A DNA stretch of 64,000 nt, from contig NZ_LNBE01000003.1 in NCBI RefSeq assembly GCF_001445655.1, forward strand, positions 1,222,530 through 1,286,529, written 5' to 3'. The position numbers and the translations under genes were made by a program. The notes below the pieces were generated by a model that was given only the letters and a program-made list of their open reading frames with translations, did no database searches and was not told where the DNA came from. The number at the start of each line of letters is the position of its first letter. Within the stretch, counting starts at the first letter, position 1. Source of the stretch: Streptomyces roseifaciens. Its GTDB lineage: Bacteria; Actinomycetota; Actinomycetes; Streptomycetales; Streptomycetaceae. Shown here piece by piece: positions 40,563 to 48,087 of the stretch.

Positions 40563-40836
40563 TCCCCGCCGGTGCGGCGACGAGGCGGCCGCCCGCGAAC
40601 TGGACGAACCGGTACTGCTCGCCCAATCCGCCCGCGGCTGCGGGGGACGGACTCCACGCCGGCCTTGGTCCGGAGCTGGTGGAGCGACCCCCCCCCGTGG
40701 GTGCAGGGACAACCGCCGCGGCCGTCTCCGCGTCATCGAACGCGCGGCACTCCCCGCTGGTGCGGGGATGGTCCCGGCACGTACTTGGGCGCGGTTGTCT
40801 CCCGGGCGTCGTCCCCGCACCCGCGGGGTAGTCCTG
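40563..40836 (+). CRISPR. Possible decayed type I-E-like CRISPR array (about five degenerate repeats)
   Basis: Five copies of a dyad CCCCGC-n(3-4)-GCGGGG with decaying flanks have their CCCCG ends at 40568, 40634 (as CCCG), 40697, 40756 and 40817, spacings 66, 63, 59 and 61. The best two are 29-mers at 40747-40775 and 40808-40836 separated by a 32-nt spacer, the exact repeat/spacer geometry of type I-E. The one at 40747 ends TGCGGGGATGGTCCC, as many actinobacterial I-E repeats do. The two match each other at only 16 of 29 positions. No cas gene is in the window. It could be chance in GC-rich DNA; if real, it is a dead array. Confidence 0.4.
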
Positions 40837-41294
40837 GGAGATGGACGACAAGGGTGCCGTCCGGGTCCTCGTGCGTCTGCCGGGCGAGATCGGCGCCGTG
40901 GTGCCTGCGATGCGATGCCGTTCCGGAAAAGCATTTCCGCTGTTCGCTCGGTAAAGTCACGGAAAGCACGTGCTCGGTCACTCGGCAATTACGAAATGGT
41001 GTGCTTGCGCTGGAAATAAGGGCTGACCAGCGGCGATTGGAGACGTTCCGTCGATTGTCGTACGATGGCGGGCGTCGCTATTGCGTCCTCGGTGATCTCG
41101 TCGCCAGTGAGCCCGGACCACCGCTGATCGAATTCCTCAAGGTTCGTCGTGCGCAGCCGCCCGGTGTCCGCTCCCGGGGATGATTTCGGCAGAGCCGCCG
41201 GGCCGCTTCTCGCTGTGCGCGGCTGAATTCCGTCCGGTTCGGAGGGTTCGGCCCGGAAGACGATGTCTGCTGCGGCGCGAGCCGACGAAAAAGG

Positions 41295-41331
41295 CGGCAG
41301 CCGCAGGGCCTGAGAGGTGCACGGGCTGCCG
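41295..41331 (+). promoter_or_regulatory. Leader hairpin before the amino-acid permease gene
   Basis: CGGCAGCC at 41295-41302 pairs with GGCTGCCG at 41324-41331 around a 21-nt loop. Outside it CCGAC (41282-41286) can pair with GTCGG (41331-41335) across a bulge. The hairpin ends 26 bases before the ATG at 41358 and could modulate ribosome access or termination. No known riboswitch or T-box pattern is recognised. Confidence 0.3.
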
Positions 41332-41357
41332 TCGGACTTTGTCTCCGGCAGAACGGA

Positions 41358-43019
41358 ATGCACGTCGTGGATGTGAGCGCGGCCAATCGAAAAGGCCTCA
41401 GCCTCTTCGCCCTGATCATGATCGGGCTGGGGTCCATTTTCGGCTCCGGCTGGCTCTTCGGAGCCGGTCAGGCGGCTCAGGTCGCGGGCCCGGCCGCGCT
41501 GGTCGCCTGGGTGATCGGCGCGATCTTCATCGGCATGATCGCCATGTCCTACGCCGAGGTCGGCGCCGCCTATCCGCTGCCGGGCGCCATGGCCCGGTTC
41601 GGCTCCATCTCGCACGGACCGGTGCTCGGCTTCATCACGGGCTGGGCCGTGTGGATCGCGACCGCCTCGCTGATCCCGATCGAGGCCATCGCGGGCACCC
41701 AGTACATGTCCTCGTGGAGCTTCGGCTGGGCCCGCGGGCTGGTCGCCGACGGGAGCCTCACCGGCACCGGCATCGCGATGGCCCTGTTCCTGACCGTCGC
41801 CCTGTGGCTCGCCTGCTACTGGTCGGTCGAGCTGCTGGCGCGGGCCAACAACCTGCTGACCCTGGTCAAGTTCGCCATCCCGGTCCTCGCGGTCGGCGCG
41901 CTCATCGCCTCCGGCTTCCACACGGACAACTTCACCGCGCACGGCGGCTTCGCCCCGAACGGCTGGTCGGCTGTCCTGACGGCTGTCACCGCCTCCGGCG
42001 TCGTCTTCGCCTTCAACGGCTTCCAGGCCGTCGTCAACCTCGGCGGCAACGCCAAGAACCCCGGCCGGGCCATCCCGCTCGCCCTCGTCGGCGCGCTCTC
42101 CCTCGGCCTGGTGATCTACCTGGCCCTCCAGGTCGCCTTCCTCGGCGCCGTCCCCCCGGAGAAGCTCGCCGAGGCCGGCGGCTGGAGCGGCGTCAACTTC
42201 GCCTCCCCCTTCGCCGACCTCGCCAAGCTGCTGATGCTGCACTGGGTCGTCACCATGCTCCAGTTCGGCGCCTTCATCTCGCCCAACGGCGCCAACATCG
42301 GCAACGTCGCCTCCTCCGCCTACCTGGCGCAGAACCTCGCCGACACCGGCTTCTTCCCCAAGAAGATCGCCGAGGTGCACCCCCGCTACGGCGTCGCCCG
42401 CCCCGCGATGTGGCTCAACCTGGGCTTCTCCGTCCTCCTGCTGCTGACCATCGGCCACAGCTGGGAGGCCCTGGCCAGCGTCGTCTCCGCCGCGATGGTC
42501 GTCTCCTACCTGATGGGCCCGATCGCGGTGGGCGTCTTCCGGCAGACCAAGCCGGAGCTGCCCCGCCCCTTCCGGCTCCCCGCCGCCAAGGTCCTCTGCC
42601 CGCTCATCTTCGCCTTCGCGGCCTGCGCCCTGTACTGGTCGAAGTGGCCCAACACCGGCAAGGTCACTCTGCTCACGCTGGTCTCGGTTCCCATCGCGGC
42701 GGTTGTGCTGCGTCGCCGTGGCGAGAACCTGCGCCGCCAGTTCGCGCCGGCGTGGTGGATGGTCGGCTTCCTGCTGTGGCTGTCGCTGCTGTCGGCTCTC
42801 GGTAGCCCCGAGTTCGGCGGCCACGGGGTGATCCCGGGCGGCCTCGACACCGCTCTGGTCGGCGTCTCGGCCCTGGGCTTCTACTTCTGGGCCGTGCGCG
42901 CGGGCGTCCAGGCCCACCGCGCGGGTCTGCCGGGGCCGGACCCGGTGCTCGGTGGCGCGGGCGGGGCGGTCCCTGCCCAGTCGCGCCACGAGGAGCCCGC
43001 GCAGGCCGCGGCCTCCTGA
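41358..43019 (+). CDS. APC-family amino acid permease (aspartate/proton symporter-like)
   Basis: 553 residues with about 14 hydrophobic segments and a short Ala/Glu-rich cytoplasmic tail. The first helix holds the APC substrate motif as GLGSIFGSGWLFGAG, and AFNGFQAVVNLGGNAKNPGR is the conserved E/G-N-P region after helix 6. SPNGANIGNVASSAYLAQN in the middle resembles YveA-type aspartate symporters. The large size and broad loops fit that subgroup, but the substrate is not determined. ATG at 41358 lacks a strong ribosome binding site; the GTGs at 41370 and 41373 are alternatives. A strong hairpin terminator follows. Confidence 0.88.
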   Translation: MHVVDVSAANRKGLSLFALIMIGLGSIFGSGWLFGAGQAAQVAGPAALVAWVIGAIFIGMIAMSYAEVGAAYPLPGAMARFGSISHGPVLGFITGWAVWIATASLIPIEAIAGTQYMSSWSFGWARGLVADGSLTGTGIAMALFLTVALWLACYWSVELLARANNLLTLVKFAIPVLAVGALIASGFHTDNFTAHGGFAPNGWSAVLTAVTASGVVFAFNGFQAVVNLGGNAKNPGRAIPLALVGALSLGLVIYLALQVAFLGAVPPEKLAEAGGWSGVNFASPFADLAKLLMLHWVVTMLQFGAFISPNGANIGNVASSAYLAQNLADTGFFPKKIAEVHPRYGVARPAMWLNLGFSVLLLLTIGHSWEALASVVSAAMVVSYLMGPIAVGVFRQTKPELPRPFRLPAAKVLCPLIFAFAACALYWSKWPNTGKVTLLTLVSVPIAAVVLRRRGENLRRQFAPAWWMVGFLLWLSLLSALGSPEFGGHGVIPGGLDTALVGVSALGFYFWAVRAGVQAHRAGLPGPDPVLGGAGGAVPAQSRHEEPAQAAAS

Positions 43020-43041
43020 GCGGCGCCCCGCACTCACAGCG

Positions 43042-43076
43042 GCAGGCCGGCCCCGGACGTTCCGGGGCCGGCCTGC
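43042..43076 (+). terminator. Strong hairpin terminator after the permease gene
   Basis: A perfect 16-bp stem (43042-43057 with 43061-43076) and a 3-base loop, followed by TGTTTGT. It lies 22 bases past the permease stop codon and should end that transcript. Confidence 0.9.
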
Positions 43077-43139
43077 TGTTTGTACGGCGCCGACGCGCGG
43101 CCGGGCGCCCCTGGGGCGGGGGACCGTCAGCTCGGGGCG

Positions 43140-43580
43140 GGGCCGGAGTCAGTGCCCTGGAGCAGGTGACGGCCGGGCCGGTGAGCACGGGCTCATGACC
43201 GTCGAGCCCGTGACCGTCCCTTCTGTGACTGCTGCCGCCTGCCCCCTGGGCCCGTGCCATCCGGCCCGTGGCGGGCGGGTCCGGTGACGCCCTGGCCGCC
43301 CACGACTGCCGAGACGGCGACCGTTGTCCCCGTGTCGGCTGCTCGGTGACTACGCGCTCCATGGCAAGCGGCTGGGCCCCGGCCTGTGACCGCTGGCCTC
43401 GTGGGAGCCCCTGGCCGCGAGCGTGACCCCTAGCTCCAGTACCGCCGAACTCATGCCTCCACGGGGTCCGTGACAGCCAGGCCGCCCCCCCGGCCCCTGA
43501 CAGCCGAGCCGCACTCACGGGCCCTGTGAGCGTCGAGCCCGCTCTCCTGGGGCCCGTGAGCGCTGAAGCCCGCGCCCCGC
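43140..43580. repeat. Degenerate spacer repeats (GGCCCGTGA-type units)
   Basis: This non-coding stretch contains many variants of a unit like GGCCCGTGAGCGTCGAGCCC. The last four are spaced 27, 29 and 30 bases apart (TGAC/TGAG at 43471, 43498, 43527, 43557); earlier ones are at wider, irregular spacings (43347, 43386, 43423). It seems to be an old tandem repeat that has diverged. The repeats follow the permease terminator and precede the convergent regulator gene. No gene is seen on either strand here. Confidence 0.5.
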
Positions 43581-43663
43581 TGTGAACCCATTGCCGGCAG
43601 AACCGGCAAATGGCCCGACCCGGCCGGGCCGCCGCACCCCCGTGGCGGCGGCCCTGTTCCGGC

Positions 43664-44425
43664 TCAGCTCAGCCGGGTCGTGGCGTACGCCTCGATGGCG
43701 GCCCGCTGGTACGTGGCCAGGCCCGGCGCGATCGACTCGTACACCGCGTACCAGTGCTCGTTTTCCACGCAGGTACGCCCGATCGCGCGGTACTCCTCGG
43801 CGGTGGCTGCCCGGATCCTGGCCAGCGTCCGGTACTGGGTGTCGATCTCGGCCTGCACCGCGTCGGCGTCGGCGGGCAGACCGGTGGTCAGCAGGTCGGC
43901 CAGCCGGATCATCTGCGCCGTGCGCTCGCGCTCGTCGGCCTCGATCTCGTCCTCGCTCCATGCCGAGGTGTGCCGTTCGATGGCCCCGACCAGCTCCGGG
44001 AAGTCGCACAGGACCTTCATACACCGGGCGGGCCCGATGCCCTCGAACAGGTTTTCCGGTCGGCTGATGCTGATCATGTCTGTGCCGTCCTTCCTGGACT
44101 GCTCCAGTTCGGTGATCGTGCGGGCGACGGTGCCGGCCAGGGCGTCCAGCCGGTCGCGCTCGGCGAGCAGGCGACGGTGGTGGCCCCGCAGGGCCTTCAG
44201 CTCGTCGACCTGCGCGGTCAGGATCCGGCCGATTTCAGGCAGTCCCAGGCCCAGTGCCCGTAGCACGAGGACCTGCTGCAGCCGCAGCAGTTGGCGCTCC
44301 TCGTAGTAGCGGTGGCCGTTGGTGCCGATCCAGGCCGGCGGCAGAAGGCCGATCTCGTCGTAGTGCCGCAGTGTCCGGGCCGTCACACCCGACATCCGGG
44401 CGACCTCCGCGATCGGCCAGGCCAT
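43664..44425 (-). CDS. MerR-family transcriptional regulator (TipA-type)
   Basis: 253 residues from the ATG at 44425, which has GGGAGG upstream. The N-terminus is a MerR helix-turn-helix (WPIAEVARMSGVTARTLRHY, then DEIGLLPPAWIGTNGHRYYE), followed by a dimerising helix with EIGRILTAQVDELKALRGHH. The C-terminal 130 residues, including NLFEGIGPARCMKVLCDFPE, TAEEYRAIGRTCVENEHWYA and the helical tail, match the TipAS antibiotic-recognition domain, which binds thiopeptides and some other drugs. A palindromic operator lies 27 bases upstream, pointing to autoregulation. It probably senses a drug and activates nearby promoters. Confidence 0.9.
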   Translation of the reverse strand: MAWPIAEVARMSGVTARTLRHYDEIGLLPPAWIGTNGHRYYEERQLLRLQQVLVLRALGLGLPEIGRILTAQVDELKALRGHHRRLLAERDRLDALAGTVARTITELEQSRKDGTDMISISRPENLFEGIGPARCMKVLCDFPELVGAIERHTSAWSEDEIEADERERTAQMIRLADLLTTGLPADADAVQAEIDTQYRTLARIRAATAEEYRAIGRTCVENEHWYAVYESIAPGLATYQRAAIEAYATTRLS

Positions 44426-44451
44426 CGCCGCCTCCCCCACGGATTGCTTCA

Positions 44452-44474
44452 CAGGGCCGGAATATCCGGCCCTG
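44452..44474 (-). promoter_or_regulatory. Perfect palindromic operator upstream of the TipA-type regulator
   Basis: CAGGGCCGGA at 44452-44461 and its exact complement TCCGGCCCTG at 44465-44474 flank a 3-base centre. On the minus strand the palindrome falls between CTGAAC (a possible -35) and CTGTGA (a weak -10) separated by 19 bp, the lengthened spacer that MerR proteins act on. It ends 27 bases before the regulator start codon, so the protein probably controls its own gene. Confidence 0.75.
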
Positions 44475-44695
44475 TTCAGGACGGCAGAGGCTTCCGCTGC
44501 GGCAGTTTCAAGCCCAGATCGCAGGTTTCCGGGTCGCGCGCCGATCGGCGATCGCCCACCTTCTCGTGGACAGAGCCAGGACGCGCGACTCCAAGCCTCT
44601 GCCCCGGATGCTCGGGCCTGGTCCCGCGCACGCCCCGGCCTCCGGCCGCTCGGTCCCGCGGCCACCCCGCCCACCCCGCACCCCCGGGCGCAGTT

Positions 44696-44743
44696 ACGGC
44701 GAAGGCCGGCCCCGTCCGTCGGGACGGGGCCGGCCTTCGCCGT
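44696..44743. terminator. Strong bidirectional hairpin terminator
   Basis: A perfect 22-bp stem (44696-44717 with 44722-44743) around a GTCG loop. It lies 23 bases past the stop of the minus-strand permease gene at 44767 and separates it from the regulator gene promoter region. Confidence 0.92.
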
Positions 44744-44766
44744 TATACGGGTGCGCGGTGCCGGGA

Positions 44767-46182
44767 TCAGTCGCTCGCAGAGCGGGCTGCCGCGGCCGCC
44801 CGCTGCTGCACATAGCCGACCACGGCCAGTGCCAGGGCCAGGCCGCCCGTGGAGTACAGCTGGACGCGGGTGTCGGTTTCCAGGCCCATCAGGACCAGGG
44901 CGCCCGCCACGCCGGCCAGTGTCACCCAGGTGAGGACCGGGAAGGCCCACATCCGGACCACGAGCCGGTCGGGTGCCTCGCGCTCCAGGCGGCGGCGGAG
45001 GATCAGCTGGGAGGCGGCGATGAAGCCCCAGACGATGAGGACGACGCCGCCGACCATGTTCAGGAGCCAGGCGAAGACGGTGGTCGGGTACCAGTACGAC
45101 AGGAGGACGGCGAAGAAGCCGAAGGCGGAGGAGGCGAGGACCGCGCGGCGCGGCACGCCGCCGGAGACCTTGCCCAGCGCCTTGGGGCCCTGGCCGCGCG
45201 AGACCAGCGAGTAGGCCATGCGCGAGGAGCCGTAGATGTTGGCGTTCATGGCGGACAGCAGGGCGATCAGGACGACGACGTTCATGATCTGGCCGCCGCC
45301 GGGGACGCCGAGGCGGTCGAGCACGGCGGCGTACGGGCCGTTCTCCGTGACGGACCCGTCGTTCCACGGGAGCAGCGTGACGATCACCATCATCGAGCCG
45401 ACGTAGACGATGCCGATCCGCCACATGGTCGTCTTCACGGCCTTGGCCACGCCGCTGACGGGGTTCTCGGACTCGGCGGCCGCGATGGTCACCGTCTCCA
45501 GGCCGCCGTAGGCGGCGAGGGAGGCCAGGAGGCCGATGAGCAGGCCGTCCATGCCGTTGGGCAGGAAACCGCCGTCGTGCAGGAGGTGTGCGGTGCCGGG
45601 GGCGTCGTTGCCGGGCAGGACGCCCAGGATCGCGAGAGCGCCCAGGATCAGGAACAGGGCGATGGCGCCGATCTTCAGGGCGGCGAACCAGAACTCGAAT
45701 TCGCCGAAGTTCGAGACCGCGGCCAGGTTGCTGCCGCAGAAGACCGCCATGAAGACCAGGACCCACATCCAGGACGGGGTGCCGGGGAGCCAGCCCTGGA
45801 CGATATGGGCCGCGCCGATCGCCTCGATCGCCACGCCCACGACCAGCAGGGTCCAGAACATCCAGCCCGCGGTGAAGCCGGCCCACGGGCCGATCGCGCG
45901 GTCGGCGTGGACGGAGAAGGAGCCGGAGGCGGGGTTGGCGGCGGACATTTCGCCGAGCATCCGCATCACGAACATCACGAGGAGGCCGGACGCGGCGTAG
46001 GCGAGCACGATCGAGGGGCCCGCGGCGGCGATGCCGGCGCCGGATCCTACGAAGAGGCCCGCGCCGATGACGCCGCCGAGGGCGATCATCGACAGGTGCC
46101 GCTGCTTGAGTCCGTTCGACAGCGGCGAGCCCTGCGGGGCGTCCTCCGTCTGCGGGGGAGGTGTGGTGGTTGTCCGGCTCAT
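44767..46182 (-). CDS. Amino acid permease (AAT/GabP family)
   Basis: 471 residues with about 12 membrane segments. It opens with a polar tail, then LSNGLKQRHLSMIALGGVIG and GLFVGSGAGIAAAGP, the signature of the AAT amino-acid transporter group (GABA, aspartate, phenylalanine and related permeases). AAAESENPVSGVAKAVKTTMWRI-like residues (quoted in part as IAAAESENPVSGVAKAV) form the helix 6-7 loop with the conserved E-x-x-N-P. It is an inner-membrane proton-coupled importer; substrate not determined. The gene has a terminator downstream and a 333-base upstream region shared with the divergent radical SAM gene. Confidence 0.9.
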   Translation of the reverse strand: MSRTTTTPPPQTEDAPQGSPLSNGLKQRHLSMIALGGVIGAGLFVGSGAGIAAAGPSIVLAYAASGLLVMFVMRMLGEMSAANPASGSFSVHADRAIGPWAGFTAGWMFWTLLVVGVAIEAIGAAHIVQGWLPGTPSWMWVLVFMAVFCGSNLAAVSNFGEFEFWFAALKIGAIALFLILGALAILGVLPGNDAPGTAHLLHDGGFLPNGMDGLLIGLLASLAAYGGLETVTIAAAESENPVSGVAKAVKTTMWRIGIVYVGSMMVIVTLLPWNDGSVTENGPYAAVLDRLGVPGGGQIMNVVVLIALLSAMNANIYGSSRMAYSLVSRGQGPKALGKVSGGVPRRAVLASSAFGFFAVLLSYWYPTTVFAWLLNMVGGVVLIVWGFIAASQLILRRRLEREAPDRLVVRMWAFPVLTWVTLAGVAGALVLMGLETDTRVQLYSTGGLALALAVVGYVQQRAAAAARSASD

Positions 46183-46515
46183 GGTCGTGCCTGTCCAATA
46201 TGCGAGATCGGGAGTGTCGAGTATGAGCAGGCGGCCGAAGATCCGGTTAACTCGTCCGTTATCCGGACAGTCACTTCACGGAGCGTGATCGTTTCGCAGC
46301 AGCCCCGTATGTACGGGGGCGAAACGCCGCAACTGCGGACCCGGTTGATTCTCCTGCGCCGGGCAGGACTAGCGTCAGTGATCACGAAGCGAGTCTGCCG
46401 CAGAGATCGCGCCAGGCCCACAGGGGAAGCAGAAGAAGCTGACGCCCGAGTAAGCAAGCGGGCCACGCAGAAGCGGACGCCGCGAAGAGCGGACGCACGG
46501 AGGGGGAGCACCGAG
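46183..46515. other. Divergent promoter region
   Basis: 333 bases between the minus-strand permease and the plus-strand radical SAM gene. AT-richer sequence near 46,240-46,330 (for example CGGTTAACTCGTCCGTTATC) is where the promoters should lie. A GGAGGGGGAG site is just before 46516. No operator symmetry stands out. Confidence 0.4.
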
Positions 46516-47901
46516 ATGACCGGCCGTACCCACCTGATCGAGAGCCTGATGGAGCGCTTCCCGCACATCCCGCGGGAAGCCGTGATCAAAGAGGACCTGC
46601 TGCGCGGAGGCATGGCCTTCGACGACTCCGCCCTCAGCGACACCACCAACGAAGCGACCGGCGGGATCAAGCCCAAGTCGTACTTCATCTTCTCCTTCGA
46701 CCACCGCACCCTTCCCGAGCTCGGCGCCGCGGCCCTGCGCCGCCCGCCCGAGGAGATCGTGCTGACGGGCGGCCCCTACGAGCTGCGCCGCACGGTCGTC
46801 TCCGTGCGTGTCAACCCCGCCTCGCCCTACCGCGTGCAGGCCGGGCCGGACGGCACGCTGGGCCTCTACCTCGACGGGCGGCGGATCTCGGACGTGGGCC
46901 TGCCGCCCATGCCCGACTACTACCGCGAGACCCTCCCCAACGGGAAGTCCGTGATGGAGGTCGCCCCGACCATCCAGTGGGGCTACCTCGTCTACCTGAC
47001 CGTCTTCCGCGTCTGCCAGTACTTCGGCGCCAAGGAGGAGTGCCAGTACTGCGACATCAACCACAACTGGCGCCAGCACAAGGCCGCCGGCCGCCCCTAC
47101 ACCGGCGTCAAGCCGGTCGAGGAGGTGCTGGAGGCGCTGGAGATCATCGACCGGTACGACACCGCGCGGGCCTCCCAGGCGTACACCCTGACCGGCGGGG
47201 CCATCACCTCCAAGGTCGCCGGGCACACCGAGGCCGACTTCTACGGCCGCTACGCCCAGGCCATCGAGGAGCGCTTCCCTGGCCGCTGGATCGGCAAGGT
47301 CGTCGCGCAGGCCCTGCCCAAGGCTGACGTGCAGCGCTTCCACGACTACGGCATCCGCATCTACCACCCCAACTTCGAGGTGTGGGACGAGCGGCTGTTC
47401 CAGCTCTACTGCCCGGGCAAGGAGCGCTACGTGGGCCGCGCCGAGTGGCACCGGCGGATCCTCGACTCCGCCGACGTCTTCGGTGCCCGCAACGTCATCC
47501 CCAACTTCGTCGCGGGCGTGGAGATGGCGACCCCGGACGGATTCGCCACCGTCGACGAGGCGATCGCGTCGACCGCGGAGGGGCTGCGGTTCTTCATGTC
47601 CCATGGCATCGTCCCCCGGTTCACCACTTGGTGCCCCGAACCGACCACGCCCCTGGGCAAGCTGAACCCGGAGGGCGCGCCGCTGGAGTACCACGTGCGG
47701 CTGCTGGAGGTGTACCGGGCGACGCTGGAGGAGTACGGCCTGGCCTCGCCGCCCGGGTACGGGCCGCCCGGACCGGGGCGGGCCGTCTTCTCGGTGAGCT
47801 CTTTCATGGACAGCCTCCCGGCGATGGACGACCTCCCGGCGATGGACGACCTCCCGGCCACGGACGGCCTCCCGGCCGGGGAACCGGAAACGGCGGCCTA
47901 G
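46516..47901 (+). CDS. Radical SAM protein with unusual CX8CX2C cluster motif
   Basis: 461 residues from the ATG at 46516, preceded by GGAGGGGGAG. The first 165 residues form an N-terminal domain of unknown function. The Cys trio is C167-x8-C176-x2-C179 (VCQYFGAKEECQYCDIN); the last pair C-Q-Y-C has the aromatic residue before the final Cys that is typical of radical SAM enzymes, but the first spacing is 8 rather than 3. A barrel-like continuation follows: AYTLTGGAITSKV with the GGE-like strand, WIGKVVAQALPKADVQRF and NVIPNFVAGVEMAT. The last 30 residues are low complexity (repeats of LPAMDD). It lies upstream of an esterase gene with its own promoter. Reaction unknown. Confidence 0.85.
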   Translation: MTGRTHLIESLMERFPHIPREAVIKEDLLRGGMAFDDSALSDTTNEATGGIKPKSYFIFSFDHRTLPELGAAALRRPPEEIVLTGGPYELRRTVVSVRVNPASPYRVQAGPDGTLGLYLDGRRISDVGLPPMPDYYRETLPNGKSVMEVAPTIQWGYLVYLTVFRVCQYFGAKEECQYCDINHNWRQHKAAGRPYTGVKPVEEVLEALEIIDRYDTARASQAYTLTGGAITSKVAGHTEADFYGRYAQAIEERFPGRWIGKVVAQALPKADVQRFHDYGIRIYHPNFEVWDERLFQLYCPGKERYVGRAEWHRRILDSADVFGARNVIPNFVAGVEMATPDGFATVDEAIASTAEGLRFFMSHGIVPRFTTWCPEPTTPLGKLNPEGAPLEYHVRLLEVYRATLEEYGLASPPGYGPPGPGRAVFSVSSFMDSLPAMDDLPAMDDLPATDGLPAGEPETAA

Positions 47902-47936
47902 CCGTCGGCCGCTCTACGGACGCCCGCGAAATCCCT

Positions 47937-47999
47937 TTGCCCGCCGTCCGTCGCGACCGTTAGGGTTGGATCATGGTTCCGGGCACTCTCTTCCGCTGA
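47937..47999 (+). promoter_or_regulatory. Promoter with a leaderless 8-codon mini-ORF upstream of the esterase gene
   Basis: TTGCCC (47937-47942) and TAGGGT (47961-47966), 18 bp apart, make a good sigma-70-type promoter. Seven bases past the -10 box is the ATG (47973) of a mini-ORF, MVPGTLFR-stop (47973-47999), so the transcript may begin at its start codon. Between it and the esterase ATG at 48088, CGGGAGC can pair with GCTCCCG (about 48009-48038). Leader peptide plus hairpin recalls translational attenuation of macrolide resistance genes, but no alternative structure was tested. Confidence 0.5.
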
Positions 48000-48087
48000 C
48001 GCTCTCTCCGGGAGCCGCCCCTGCGGCGCGCTCCCGCATCGGTGATCTGTATCTGCACACCACTCCACCGAGAGACGAGCCTTCAGC

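Noticed and set aside
41190..41357. Riboswitch or T-box in the permease leader
   Set aside because: Only a simple hairpin is visible; no T-box, lysine or glycine riboswitch core could be recognised by eye.
43140..43580. Repeats after the permease gene as a CRISPR array
   Set aside because: Units are spaced irregularly (27-48 bases) with no constant repeat and spacer lengths.
43664..46198. One 844-residue minus-strand protein joining permease and regulator
   Set aside because: Only the C-terminal 253 residues read as a MerR protein; the rest is a wrong-frame reading of the permease gene, and two terminators or operators lie within.
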